From NCBI GenBank assembly GCA_963747335.1, contig CAVVEV010000012.1, forward strand, positions 186,001-250,000: a stretch of DNA of 64,000 nt. Direction: 5' to 3'. Positions 33,687-45,854 of the stretch are shown piece by piece. A program made the position numbers and the translations under genes. The notes below the pieces were generated by a model. The model worked only from the letters and a program-made list of their open reading frames with translations, was not told the origin of the DNA and searched no databases. The stretch's first letter is position 1. The number at the start of each line of letters is the position of its first letter. This DNA is from Prado023 sp963747335 (GTDB taxonomy: Bacteria; Actinomycetota; Actinomycetes; S36-B12; CAIYMF01).

Positions 33687-34997
33687 TCAGGCGGTGAACC
33701 TCGGGAACGCCGAGGCGCCTGCGTAGCGTGCCGCGTCGTCGAGCTCGTCCTCGATGCGCAGCAGCTGGTTGTACTTCGCGACGCGGTCCGAGCGGGCCGG
33801 GGCACCGGACTTGATCTGGCCGCAGTTGAACGCGACGGCCAGGTCGGCGATGGTCGAGTCCTCGGTCTCACCCGAGCGGTGGCTCATCATCGTCTTGAAG
33901 CCGGCGCGGTGCGCGGCCTCCACTGCCTCAGCCGTCTCGGTCAGCGAGCCGATCTGGTTGACCTTCACCAGCAGCGCGTTGGCGGTCTTCTCCGCGATGC
34001 CACGCATGATCCGCGTGGTGTTGGTGACGTAGTGGTCGTCGCCGACGATCTGAACCTTGGCGCCGAGCTCCGCGGTGATGGCGGTCCAGTCGGCCCACTC
34101 GTCCTCGCCGAGGGGATCCTCGATCGAGACGATCGGGAAGTCCTCGACCAGGCCCTTGTAGTACTCGATCATCTGGTCGGTGCTCTTGGCCACGCCCTCG
34201 ACGAAGTACTCGTTGGGCTTGACCTCGCCAGAGCCCTTCAGCGCGCGGCCGTAGAACTCCTGCGCCGCCACGTCCATCGCCAGGGCGATGTCAGTGCCCG
34301 GGGTGAAGCCGGCCTTCTCGATGGCCTGGACGATCAGCTCGAGCGCAGCGCGGTTGCTGGGCAGGTTGGGGGCGAAGCCGCCCTCGTCGCCCAGCCCGGT
34401 CGCGTAGCCCGCGGCCTTCAGCACGCCCTTGAGCGCGTGGTAGACCTCAGCGCCCTTGCGCAGCGCCTCGGCGAACGTCTCGGCGCCGATCGGGGCGATC
34501 ATGAACTCCTGCATGTCGACCGAGGAGTCGGCGTGCGAGCCACCGTTGATGATGTTCATCATCGGGACCGGCAGCAGGTAGGCGTTCGGGCCGCCCAGGT
34601 AGCGGAACAGCGGCAGGCCCGCGGACTCCGCGGCAGCCTTGGCCACGGCCAGCGAGACACCGAGGATCGCGTTGGCACCGAGGCGCTCCTTGTTGGGAGT
34701 GCCGTCGAGGTCGACCATCGTCTGGTCGATGAGACGCTGCTCGGAGGCGTCGAAGCCCAGGATCGCCGGGGCGATCTCGTCCTCGACGTTGGCCACGGCC
34801 TTGGTCACGCCCTTGCCCAGGTAGCGCGACGTGTCGCCATCGCGCAGTTCGTAGGCCTCGAACGCGCCGGTGGACGCGCCCGACGGCACAGCCGCACGAC
34901 CCGTTGCCCCGTCCTCGAGGGCGACCTCGACCTCCAGGGTCGGGTTGCCGCGCGAGTCCAGGATCTCGCGTGCGATGACGACATCAATGCTTGCCAC
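33687..34997 (-). CDS. eno: Enolase
   Basis: Converts 2-phosphoglycerate to phosphoenolpyruvate. The 436-aa protein has AREILDSRGNPTLEVEV, VPSGASTGAFEA, MMNIINGGSHADSSVDMQEF, the catalytic region SIEDPLGEDEWADW, and the C-terminal SHRSGETEDSTIADLAVA. The GTG start at 34997 has TAGGAG seven bases upstream. The metal loop reads GDDHYVTNTTRI where GDDLFVTN is usual, a small variant. It is the first gene upstream of ftsB and probably shares its transcript. Confidence 0.97.
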   Translation of the reverse strand: MASIDVVIAREILDSRGNPTLEVEVALEDGATGRAAVPSGASTGAFEAYELRDGDTSRYLGKGVTKAVANVEDEIAPAILGFDASEQRLIDQTMVDLDGTPNKERLGANAILGVSLAVAKAAAESAGLPLFRYLGGPNAYLLPVPMMNIINGGSHADSSVDMQEFMIAPIGAETFAEALRKGAEVYHALKGVLKAAGYATGLGDEGGFAPNLPSNRAALELIVQAIEKAGFTPGTDIALAMDVAAQEFYGRALKGSGEVKPNEYFVEGVAKSTDQMIEYYKGLVEDFPIVSIEDPLGEDEWADWTAITAELGAKVQIVGDDHYVTNTTRIMRGIAEKTANALLVKVNQIGSLTETAEAVEAAHRAGFKTMMSHRSGETEDSTIADLAVAFNCGQIKSGAPARSDRVAKYNQLLRIEDELDDAARYAGASAFPRFTA

Positions 34998-35120
34998 AGG
35001 TAGCTCCTATCAGATGGTGTGCCGCGGCGGCGGGCGCGCCTCGGGAGCCGCCCGCACTGCGCGTCACACTACCGACTCAGGTCCGTCGGCTCCTGTTGAG
35101 TGCCGATGCTCGCGCAACGC

Positions 35121-35843
35121 TCACCCAGCGTTCATGTCCGACTCCGCTGCCCGGACCCGATCGGCGTACCCGCGCAGGGCACTGCGCAGTGCCGACTCCG
35201 GGTCGACGCCCCGGTCGAGGGCCTCGGTTGCCAGTGCCAGCAGCAGATCCCCCACCCCGTCGGTCCCCACGTCGTCGAGCGCCTGCGCGGCGAGCTCGCG
35301 CGTGGGCTCGTCGGCAGGGGGCAGCTGCACCCCACCGTGGGTCACCCGGTAGTGCATCTTGGCGGCCAGCAGCAGCGCCGGCAGCCCGGTCGGGATGCCG
35401 TCGAGGACCGAGTCACGGGACTTCTCCGCAGTCTTGCGCGCCAGCCACACGGACTCGACGTGCGCCGCCGAGTCGACCGTCTCGTCGCCGAACACGTGCG
35501 GGTGACGGGACACCAGCTTGGCTGCGATCCCCGCAGCGACCTCGTCGATCGACCACGGGTCGGTGGGGTGCTCCTGGGCGATCCGGGAGTGGAACATCAC
35601 CTGCAGCAGGACGTCGCCCAGCTCCTCGCGCATCGCCGCCCTGTCACCGGTCTCGATCGCCTCGACGGCCTCGTGGGCCTCCTCGGTCATGTAGGAGACC
35701 AGCGACTGGTGGGTCTGCTCGGCGTCCCAGGGGCATCCGCCCGGGGAGCGCAGCCGGTCCATGACCGCGATGAGGTCGATGAGCGGCTCACCGCTCGGGG
35801 TGGGCACCGCGCGGGAACGGGGCTCCCCGGTGGGCTGGCCCAT
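35121..35843 (-). CDS. mazG: MazG nucleoside triphosphate pyrophosphohydrolase
   Basis: Hydrolyses (non-canonical) NTPs to NMP and PPi; in mycobacteria it removes oxidised nucleotides. The 240-aa protein has LRSPGGCPWDAEQTHQSL, YMTEEAHEAVEAI and REELGDVLLQVMFHSRIA, which together supply the EExxE...ExxD metal site, and VSRHPHVFGDE. The C-terminal half (about residues 150-240) is a degenerate second MazG-type region. The ATG at 35843 follows the stop of the upstream lipoprotein gene with no gap, so the two are coupled. Confidence 0.94.
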   Translation of the reverse strand: MGQPTGEPRSRAVPTPSGEPLIDLIAVMDRLRSPGGCPWDAEQTHQSLVSYMTEEAHEAVEAIETGDRAAMREELGDVLLQVMFHSRIAQEHPTDPWSIDEVAAGIAAKLVSRHPHVFGDETVDSAAHVESVWLARKTAEKSRDSVLDGIPTGLPALLLAAKMHYRVTHGGVQLPPADEPTRELAAQALDDVGTDGVGDLLLALATEALDRGVDPESALRSALRGYADRVRAAESDMNAG

Positions 35844-36463
35844 CTAGGGGGTGGCCTGCTCCCCCTCGGCCGGCGTCGACACCGCCGAGCCGGGGACGAT
35901 TGCCAGCTGGACGTCGTCCCAGGTGCCGTAGCGCGGGGAGACCTCGACGTCGATGGCGTCGGAGTGCTCCGTGAGGGCGACCCGGGCGGCCTCCAGCTGC
36001 GCGGCGGCGTCGCCGGCGGCGTTGAGCTTCAGGCCGATCGCGGTCACGAGCAGGTTGGTCCGCACGGTGTCCTCGAGGGACTGCGGTGGGATGCCGGACT
36101 GCAGGGCGAGGTCCGCCAGGGCCTGCTCGCCGCCGTTCTCGCTGGCGAGCTGCTCCAGGCCCTGCTCGACCTGCGTGCGCGTCAACTCGATGCCGTTGCC
36201 CTCGGCGTAGCTGCTGATGATCCGGTTCTGGACAACGCGCTGGGTCGTGGCGCTGGCCAGGCCAGCCGGCGGCTCGCCTGTGGGCAGTCCCTGCCCGGAC
36301 AGCACGAGGGCGACCTCGTCTGCGACCTCGGCCTGCGAGACCCGGAACTCGCTGGACACCGCTGCCTGGCCGGAGTCAACGAGCACGGACTGCGCGGACC
36401 CGTCCGTGCTGCAGCCGGCGAGCATCAGCACGCCACACCCCAGGGCGATGGCTGTCCTACGCA

Positions 36464-36464
<1 letters not shown>
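35844..36464 (-). CDS. SurA-N-type lipoprotein
   Basis: A 206-aa predicted lipoprotein. The signal peptide ends in the lipobox LAGC (Cys18). The mature part resembles SurA N-terminal domains: the stretch VSSEFRVSQAEVADEVALVL, then QRVVQNRIISSYAEGNGIEL and RTNLLVTAIGLKL. There is no parvulin domain. The location between mfd and mazG is conserved in actinobacteria; a periplasmic-side chaperone role is inferred. The ATG at 36464 has GGAGG six bases upstream and overlaps the mfd stop by one base (TGATG). Confidence 0.82.
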
Positions 36465-40076
<3,612 letters not shown>

Positions 40077-40095
40077 TCTCCCACTCCCGCCGATG

Positions 40096-40143
40096 CTCCC
40101 CTCCCGGATTCACTTCGCCCTGCGTGAATCCGGGGAGGGGGAG
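40096..40143. repeat. Long G/C-rich hairpin in the mfd leader
   Basis: Left arm CTCCCCTCCCGGATTCAC (40096-40113) pairs with 40124-40143, the complement with two extra G, around a ten-base loop. It lies between the cysQ stop and the mfd start on the minus strand, 20 bases before the mfd ATG. It could be an attenuator or terminator of the upstream gene. No T-tract is present on either side. Confidence 0.6.
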
Positions 40144-40193
40144 TTGAAACCGTCAGGCCGAACCGGGGGTCGGGCGGAAGGTGGGCGGGGCGC

Positions 40194-40982
40194 TCAGCGC
40201 CAGTTGGTGGTGAACGCCTCGGCCAGGGCGGGGTGGCAGATCAGGACCGGTCCGGCCTTCGGGGGCATCCGGTTGAAGGGCTGCTCGGGGCCCAGGGCCA
40301 CGAGCCCGGCGGCCAGTGCGCAGGCGTGCGGAGCGGCGAGGTCCCACTCGTTCAGGCCCCCGGGATGCAGGTAGGCCTCGGCCCGCCCGGCCATCACCTC
40401 GCCCACCTTCGCGCCGACCGAGCCGACGTTGGCGGCCTCGATGCCCCGCTCGGTGATGCCCGCCGCGGCAAGGTCGGCGGAGACGTCCTCGAGGAGTCGG
40501 CTCAGCCCCGCCGGTGGCCGGGACCGTGAGACGACGATCCGCAGCGACCGGTTGGTCGGCAGGACCTGCGCGGCACGCGGGTGGTCGGTCCGCCACAGCT
40601 CACCGAGGGCGGGGACATCCACGACCGCATCAGTCAGGGCTCCCGAAGCACCAGCGCCCCGCTGCCAGAGCGCGACGTGCACGGCGAAGTCGGTCCGGCC
40701 CTGGCCGTACTCGTCGGTTCCGTCCAGGGGGTCGATGATCCAGACCCGGTCAGCGCCCAGGCGTGCGTCGGAGTCGGCCGCCTCCTCCGAGAGCACGCCA
40801 TCCCCGGGCCGTTCGGCGGTCAGCCGGTCGGCGAGGACCTGCTGCGCCAACCGGTCCCCGGCGTCCATCAGCTCCCGGCGGCGGACGTCGTCGTCGACGG
40901 GGCCGAAACCGGCACGAAGGTCGAGCAGGGCCGCACCTGCCTCCCGGGCGATCTCGGCGGCGAAGGACGCGTCTGTGGGCAC
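40194..40982 (-). CDS. cysQ: 3'(2'),5'-bisphosphate nucleotidase (CysQ-like, inositol monophosphatase superfamily)
   Basis: A magnesium-dependent phosphatase of 262 aa, probably hydrolysing 3'-phosphoadenosine 5'-phosphate. It contains DGVLSEEAADS (first metal Glu), WIIDPLDGTDEYGQGR (the DPxDGT metal motif) and the C-terminal GGLNEWDLAAPHACALAAG (second Asp). The DEY after DGT replaces the usual (T/S)xxF in generic IMPases and fits CysQ-type enzymes. The GTG at 40982 was preferred over the GTG at 41018, which overlaps the pth region without a ribosome site. Confidence 0.85.
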   Translation of the reverse strand: MPTDASFAAEIAREAGAALLDLRAGFGPVDDDVRRRELMDAGDRLAQQVLADRLTAERPGDGVLSEEAADSDARLGADRVWIIDPLDGTDEYGQGRTDFAVHVALWQRGAGASGALTDAVVDVPALGELWRTDHPRAAQVLPTNRSLRIVVSRSRPPAGLSRLLEDVSADLAAAGITERGIEAANVGSVGAKVGEVMAGRAEAYLHPGGLNEWDLAAPHACALAAGLVALGPEQPFNRMPPKAGPVLICHPALAEAFTTNWR

Positions 40983-41023
40983 GCTGCGGATCCTGCCACG
41001 CACGGGGCCCTTCGGCACGATGC

Positions 41024-41614
41024 TCAGCGGTTGAACTGGTTCTGAGCCGGCTCCAGGCCCTGACGGACCAGCACCTCGGTGGCGTCCACCGCCTCGCCGA
41101 CGAGCAGGTCGACCTCGGTCCGCTCGGCGCTGCCGAACGGCCTCAGCACGAAGTCGGCCGGATCCTGGCGCCCGGGCGGTCGGCCGATGCCCAGGCGAAC
41201 CCGCAGGAAGTCACCGCTGCCCAGCGACCTGCGCAGCGATCGCAGCCCGTTGTGGCCGTTGTCCCCGCCGCCCGCCTTGATCCGCAACCCACCCAGCGGC
41301 AGGTCGAGCTCGTCGTGCAGGACGACCAGCTGCTCGACGGGGACCTTGTAGAACTCCATCAGGCACGACACCGGACCACCGGACTCGTTCATGAATCCGC
41401 GCGAGCGCGCCAGGACGACCCGGGTGGCGCCGTGGCCCAGAGGGCCCAGCCGACCCTCGTAGACCTCAGCCCGACAGCGCCGGTGCGCCGACAGGCTCCC
41501 TCCCAGGGAGCCCGCGAGCGCCTCGACCGCAATCGCACCGATGTTGTGCCGTGTGCCGGCGTACTGCGGGCCGGGGTTGCCCAGCCCGACCACCAACCAC
41601 GGCGTGTCGGACAA
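41024..41614 (-). CDS. pth: Peptidyl-tRNA hydrolase
   Basis: Recycles peptidyl-tRNA released from stalled ribosomes. The 196-aa protein has WLVVGLGNPGPQYAGTRHNIG (read as WLVVGLGNPG and YAGTRHNIG, with catalytic His23), FMNESGGPV, VVLHDELDLPLG and GGGDNGHNGLRSL. The start is uncertain. The TTG at 41614 gives the family length. An ATG at 41674, inside the end of rplY, has a good AGGAGG but would add 20 unconserved residues. The gene follows rplY by seven bases, the usual actinobacterial pair. Confidence 0.94.
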   Translation of the reverse strand: MSDTPWLVVGLGNPGPQYAGTRHNIGAIAVEALAGSLGGSLSAHRRCRAEVYEGRLGPLGHGATRVVLARSRGFMNESGGPVSCLMEFYKVPVEQLVVLHDELDLPLGGLRIKAGGGDNGHNGLRSLRRSLGSGDFLRVRLGIGRPPGRQDPADFVLRPFGSAERTEVDLLVGEAVDATEVLVRQGLEPAQNQFNR

Positions 41615-41621
41615 GCCGGGG

Positions 41622-42206
41622 TCAGGCCGTCTCGTCAGCCGCGTCGGCAGGGGAAGCAGCTGTGGCAGCCGCATCAGCAGCCTCCTCGTCAGCCTCGCGG
41701 GCCTCGATCACGGCCGCCTGGGCGTCCTCGAGTGCGTGCTGATCCTCCACGGCCTGCTTGAGGGCGGCGGACGCAGCGGCCTCCGGGTCCTCGCCGGCCG
41801 CGATGGCGGCCTCGATCGCCTCGACGGCAGCCGAGACATCGACGCCGGCTTCCTCCGCAGCGGCTTCGGCGTGGGCGATCGCCTCGGCGGCGGCCGCGCG
41901 GGCCGTGGCCTCCGCCTTGCCGATCACGACCAGGTCGACGTGCTCCAGGACCTGGCGCACGACGTCTCGCTGAATGTCGCGGGGGGCGCAGACGTAGTCG
42001 GTGCCGTCGACGTCCAGGGCCAGGACGACCCGGGGCTGGCGCAGGGCCTTGGCGAGGTCGTGACCGTCGAGGGCGACGTGGACCGGGTCCGAGCCGTGGC
42101 CGTAGATGACGGCGGGCACCATCCCGGTGCGGCGCAGCCGGCGGGCCGCACCCTTGCCGAAATCGCTGCGCGGGACGGCGGACATGTGAACCTGGGTGTC
42201 AGACAC
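41622..42206 (-). CDS. rplY: 50S ribosomal protein L25/CTC family with alanine-rich C-terminus
   Basis: Binds 5S rRNA. The N-terminal 95 residues are a normal L25 domain: SDFGKGAARRLRRTGMVPAVIYG, here read as FGKGAARRLRR and GMVPAVIYG, then CAPRDIQRDVVRQVLEHVDL. From about residue 100 the expected TL5/CTC beta-barrel domain is absent. Instead there is a helix-forming Ala/Glu-rich region (EATARAAAAEAIAHAEAAAE) to residue 194. The GTG at 42206 has GAGGAG eight bases upstream. A -35/-10-like promoter lies at 42328-42357. It precedes pth. Confidence 0.88.
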   Translation of the reverse strand: MSDTQVHMSAVPRSDFGKGAARRLRRTGMVPAVIYGHGSDPVHVALDGHDLAKALRQPRVVLALDVDGTDYVCAPRDIQRDVVRQVLEHVDLVVIGKAEATARAAAAEAIAHAEAAAEEAGVDVSAAVEAIEAAIAAGEDPEAAASAALKQAVEDQHALEDAQAAVIEAREADEEAADAAATAASPADAADETA

Positions 42207-42327
42207 GACACGAACTCCTCATACGTGGGGCGATGGTCCTTCGGCTGGAGGGAGCACCCACCACCACGTCGATCACGGCAGCCGCAACGTCACGCGCAGC
42301 GGGGCACCCTCGCCGAGGAATGGCCAC

Positions 42328-42357
42328 AGTCTACCGTCGGCCCGACGCCCCAGCCAA
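42328..42357 (-). promoter_or_regulatory. Putative housekeeping promoter for rplY-pth
   Basis: On the minus strand TTGGCT and TAGACT are separated by 18 bases, a fair match to the actinobacterial SigA-type consensus. It would give a leader of about 110 bases before rplY. Confidence 0.4.
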
Positions 42358-42399
42358 ACCCAGCAGTCGTGGGGAGCACAGCCTGCCGGTGCCTTCGGG

Positions 42400-43389
42400 T
42401 CAGGGCCCGGAGTCGCCGTTCGGTGTCGGGTCGAACATCCGCGTCACGGAGCCGTCGGTGAAGACCTCCTTGATGGCGGTCGCCAGCAGCGGGGCGATCG
42501 ACAGCACCGTGAGCTTGTCCAGGTCGGCGGTGATCGGCAGCGTGTCAGTGACGACGACCTCGGAGATCGGCGAGTCGGCCAGCCGCTGGACCGCGGGGTC
42601 GGACAGGATCCCATGGGTCGCCGCGACCACAACCTCCTTGGCGCCCTGCTCCAGCAGCGTCTCAGCCGCCTTCACGATCGTGCCGCCGGTGTCGATCATG
42701 TCGTCGACGACCACGCACACGCGGCCCTTGACGTCGCCCACGACCTCGAGCACCTTGACCTGGTTGGGGACGTCGGGGTCCCGGCGCTTGTGGATGATGG
42801 CCAGGGGGGCGCCCAGCACGTCGGTCCAGCGCTCGGCCACGCGGACGCGTCCGGCATCGGGGGACACCACCGTGATCTTCTCGCCGGCGAGCCGGGCCTG
42901 GATGTGATCGGCGAGCAGCGGAAGGGCGAACAGGTGGTCGACCGGACCGTCGAAGAAGCCCTGGATCTGGGCGGTGTGCAGGTCGACCGAGATCAGGCGG
43001 TCAGCACCCGCGGTCTTGAACAGGTCGGCGATCAGCCGGGCGCTGATGGGCTCACGGCCCCGGTGCTTCTTGTCCTGGCGCGCGTACCCGTAGAACGGCA
43101 GCACGACGGTGATCCGCTTGGCCGAGGCGCGCTTGAGCGCATCGACCATGATCATCTGCTCCATGATCCACTTGTTGATCGGCGCGGTGTGGGCCTGCAG
43201 CACGAACGCGTCAGCGCCGCGCACCGACTCCTCGAAGCGCACGAAGATCTCGCCGTTGGCGAAGTCGTAGGCCGAGGTCGGGGTCAGGCGCACGTCGAGC
43301 TCGGAGGCGACCGCCTCGGCCAGGGCGGGATGACTGCGCCCGCTGAAGAGCATCAGGTGCTTCTTCGGCTTGTGGGTCATCCGGACCAT
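42400..43389 (-). CDS. prs: Ribose-phosphate diphosphokinase (PRPP synthetase)
   Basis: Makes PRPP from ribose 5-phosphate and ATP for nucleotides, histidine and tryptophan. The 329-aa protein has LMLFSGRSHPALAEAVA, NGEIFVRFEESVRG, VLPFYGYARQDKKHRGREPI, VSVDLH-type LISVDLHTAQIQGFF, SPDAGRVRVAE and the PRPP loop CVVVDDMIDTGGTIVKAA. The ATG at 43389 has AGGAGG seven bases upstream. It follows glmU and tdk on the same strand, the common actinobacterial glmU-prs order with tdk inserted between them. Confidence 0.97.
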   Translation of the reverse strand: MVRMTHKPKKHLMLFSGRSHPALAEAVASELDVRLTPTSAYDFANGEIFVRFEESVRGADAFVLQAHTAPINKWIMEQMIMVDALKRASAKRITVVLPFYGYARQDKKHRGREPISARLIADLFKTAGADRLISVDLHTAQIQGFFDGPVDHLFALPLLADHIQARLAGEKITVVSPDAGRVRVAERWTDVLGAPLAIIHKRRDPDVPNQVKVLEVVGDVKGRVCVVVDDMIDTGGTIVKAAETLLEQGAKEVVVAATHGILSDPAVQRLADSPISEVVVTDTLPITADLDKLTVLSIAPLLATAIKEVFTDGSVTRMFDPTPNGDSGP

Positions 43390-43457
43390 GTGCTGTCCTC
43401 CTGGAAGCGGGCTGTCAACGAGCGGGGGCGGTCAACGGGGGTCAACGCGGCAGGCGG

Positions 43458-44108
43458 TCAACGGGGCACATCGTTGCCGATGGCCGGTGCGGATGCGACA
43501 CCGCCCCCGTTGTTCGCGGCTGCGTCGCCGAGGCGGACCCGCCAGCAGCGGTAGCACATGGGGTCGTAGGTGACCTTCTGGTTGCCCCCGGCCCGCGCGA
43601 CGTCACCGATGACGACTGTGTCACCGGTCGCGGTCAGCCGGCCGTCGACGAAGCGGGCGTTGATGACAGCCGGGCGTTCGCAGGCTGCACAACGGGGCTC
43701 GATGGCCATGGGCGCGACCTTGTCGGCGAGTTCCAGGAGCCGGCGCGCACCCTCGAAGAGGGCTGAGGAGAAGTCCGTGCGCAGGCCGAAGCAGATGACC
43801 TCCGTGCCGGACGCACTCATCGCCGCCAGGACGTCGACATCGCCGGTGGTGAGGAACTGGGCCTCGTCGATGACCACCGTGTTGGCGCCGTTGAACAGCT
43901 CGGGACGGACCGTCCCGGGGAGCAGCTGGATCGCCTGGGCGGTCATCCCGGTTCGTGAGGTCACCGTGTCGGTGGACCGGTCCATGGTCGTGGCCAGCAC
44001 GGCCCGGTTCGGGTGCGAGGCGGCATCGGGACGGTGCTTCTCATGGGCGGTCATCAGGGCGAACGCGGACTTGCCGGACCCCATCACGCCGAAGTGGAAC
44101 GCGAGCAC
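43458..44108 (-). CDS. tdk: Thymidine kinase (type II)
   Basis: Salvage phosphorylation of thymidine. The 216-aa protein has the P-loop FGVMGSGKSAFAL at residues 7-14, a Walker B-like VVIDEAQFLT (catalytic Glu), the FGLRTDF lasso region, and four zinc cysteines in CAACERP and MCYRCWR. The GTG at 44108 lies three bases after the glmU stop, so the two genes are probably cotranscribed. The last 15 residues are Gly/Ala-rich and unconserved. Confidence 0.92.
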   Translation of the reverse strand: MLAFHFGVMGSGKSAFALMTAHEKHRPDAASHPNRAVLATTMDRSTDTVTSRTGMTAQAIQLLPGTVRPELFNGANTVVIDEAQFLTTGDVDVLAAMSASGTEVICFGLRTDFSSALFEGARRLLELADKVAPMAIEPRCAACERPAVINARFVDGRLTATGDTVVIGDVARAGGNQKVTYDPMCYRCWRVRLGDAAANNGGGVASAPAIGNDVPR

Positions 44109-44111
44109 GCC

Positions 44112-45686
44112 TCACTCCTGCCCGGGCACGGTGGGCACGGTGGGGGCGGTGGGGGCGGTGGGGGACGCAGCCACGCCCCCGCCGGCGCCGAGCGGAGCAG
44201 TCGGGTCCACCTGCTCGGCCGCAGCCGCGTCGTCCACCGGTTGGGGGGTCGCCGCCTGCTGTGCGGCCACGGCCGCCCTCGCCGAGTCCGTGCCCTCGCG
44301 GCGGACCAGCACCCAGCCCTCGACGGTGCGCTGCCGCGCCCTCCCCAGGCCCAGCGCCCCGGGGGGGACGTCCTCGGTGATCACCGAGCCGGCCGCGGTG
44401 TACGCCCCGTCGCCGATGGTCACCGGCGCGACGAGCATCGTGTCCGAACCGATCCGGACTTGGTCGCCGACGACCGTGGCGTGCTTGGCCACTCCGTCGT
44501 AGTTGACGAAGACGGTGGCCGCGCCGATGTTCGAGCCCTCGCCGATCGTCGCATCACCCACGTAGGACAGGTGGGGCACCTTCGAGCCGGCGCCGACCTC
44601 GGAGTTCTTGATCTCCACGTAGGCGCCCGCCTTGGACCTCTCACCCAGGACCGTTCCGGGCCGCAGGAACGTGAACGGTCCCACCTGGGCGCCCGCACCG
44701 ATCCGCGCCGACGTCGCATGGGTGCGGATCACCTGCGCCCCCGCCCCGACCTCGCAGTCGACCAGCAGGGTGTCCGGGCCGACCAGCGCATCGGCGGAGA
44801 CGCGCGTGCTCCCACGCAGCAGCGTCCCCGGCTCGAGCGTCGCGTCCTGGCCGAGCTCGACGGTGACGTCCACCCACGTCGTGGCCGGGTCGACGACCGT
44901 GACCCCGGCACGCATCCAGCCCTCGACGACCCGGCGGTTGAGCTCCCGGCGCATCGCAGCGAGCTGAACGCGGTCGTTGACCCCCTCGGTCTGCCACACG
45001 TCGTCGGTCACGAGTGCCGCCACGCGGCCACCGGCGGCACGCGCGAGGGCCAGCACATCGGTCAGGTAGAGCTCGCCCTGGTCGTTGTCGGGGCGCAGCT
45101 GGGCCAGGGAGTCCACCAGGACCCGGCCGTCGAAGGCGTAGATGCCGGAGTTGATCTCATCGATGGCCAACTGATCGGCACTCGCGTCGCGGTGCTCCAC
45201 GATGCCGGCGACCGATCCGTCGTCGGCGCGCACGATGCGCCCGTACCCCGTGGGCTCCGCGACCCGGGCGGTGAGCACGGTGGCCGCATTTCCGTCCGCC
45301 TGATGGGCGGTGACCAGCTCGGCGAGGGTCTCGCCGGTCAGCAGCGGCACGTCGCCGTAGGTGACGACCACCGTCCCCCCGCTGACGTCGCCTGCGGCCT
45401 CGAGCGCGCACTGGACGGCGTGGCCGGTGCCCAGCTGCTCGTCCTGCACCGCGGTGCGCACATGCGGGGCTCTCGCAGCCAGGTGCGCAGTCACGGCGTC
45501 GCGACCGTGACCGACGACGACCACGAGCCGATCAGCGCCCAGCACGTCGGCGGCGGCCACCGCGTGACCGACGAGGCTGCGACCCCCGATCTCGTGGAGC
45601 ACCTTCGGGGTGGCTGAGCGCATCCGCTTGCCCTCCCCCGCAGCGAGGACGATGACGGCGCTGACGTGTGCGGCGGAGTCGGTCAC
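44112..45686 (-). CDS. glmU: Bifunctional GlmU: GlcN-1-P acetyltransferase / GlcNAc-1-P uridylyltransferase
   Basis: Makes UDP-GlcNAc for peptidoglycan. The 524-aa protein starts with the pyrophosphorylase domain: VIVLAAGEGKRMRS, DEQLGTGHAVQCAL, YGDVPLLTGETL and DEINSGIYAF. The left-handed beta-helix acetyltransferase follows, with hexapeptides such as PFTFLRPGTVLGERSKAG, EIKNSEVGAGSKVPHLSYVGD, GAATVFVNYDG and KH catalytic residues. The GTG at 45686 gives the normal start. The C-terminal 70 residues form an Ala/Pro/Thr-rich tail ending in PTAPTAPTVPTVP. It lies downstream of tRNA-Gln. Confidence 0.95.
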   Translation of the reverse strand: MTDSAAHVSAVIVLAAGEGKRMRSATPKVLHEIGGRSLVGHAVAAADVLGADRLVVVVGHGRDAVTAHLAARAPHVRTAVQDEQLGTGHAVQCALEAAGDVSGGTVVVTYGDVPLLTGETLAELVTAHQADGNAATVLTARVAEPTGYGRIVRADDGSVAGIVEHRDASADQLAIDEINSGIYAFDGRVLVDSLAQLRPDNDQGELYLTDVLALARAAGGRVAALVTDDVWQTEGVNDRVQLAAMRRELNRRVVEGWMRAGVTVVDPATTWVDVTVELGQDATLEPGTLLRGSTRVSADALVGPDTLLVDCEVGAGAQVIRTHATSARIGAGAQVGPFTFLRPGTVLGERSKAGAYVEIKNSEVGAGSKVPHLSYVGDATIGEGSNIGAATVFVNYDGVAKHATVVGDQVRIGSDTMLVAPVTIGDGAYTAAGSVITEDVPPGALGLGRARQRTVEGWVLVRREGTDSARAAVAAQQAATPQPVDDAAAAEQVDPTAPLGAGGGVAASPTAPTAPTVPTVPGQE

Positions 45687-45735
45687 TGGGATCCTTCGAG
45701 GGGTCGCGGCCGGCTCGGACAGCACGGCCGGGGTG

Positions 45736-45806
45736 CTCCCGGTGAGGGACTCGAACCCCCATTGAGTGCTCCAAAGGCACCTGTCCTGCCGTTGAACGAA
45801 CCGGGA
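45736..45806 (-). tRNA. tRNA-Gln (TTG)
   Basis: A 71-nt cloverleaf. The acceptor is TCCCGGT / ACCGGGA, the D stem GTTC / GGAC, the anticodon stem GGTGC / GCACT with loop CTTTGGA (anticodon TTG), the variable loop CAAT and the T arm GGGGG-TTCGAGT-CCCTC. The discriminator is G73 and no CCA is encoded. Its place just upstream of glmU is common in actinobacteria. Confidence 0.93.
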
Positions 45807-45821
45807 TCGGCGGTGGTGAGA

Positions 45822-45848
45822 AGGATACGCCCGCCACGGGGGCCACAA
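45822..45848 (-). promoter_or_regulatory. Putative promoter of tRNA-Gln
   Basis: On the minus strand TTGTGG and TATCCT lie 15 bases apart, with the -10 box 15 bases before the tRNA 5' end. The spacing is short, so this is weak. It overlaps the start region of the divergent TetR gene. Confidence 0.3.
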
Positions 45849-45854
45849 TGGAGC

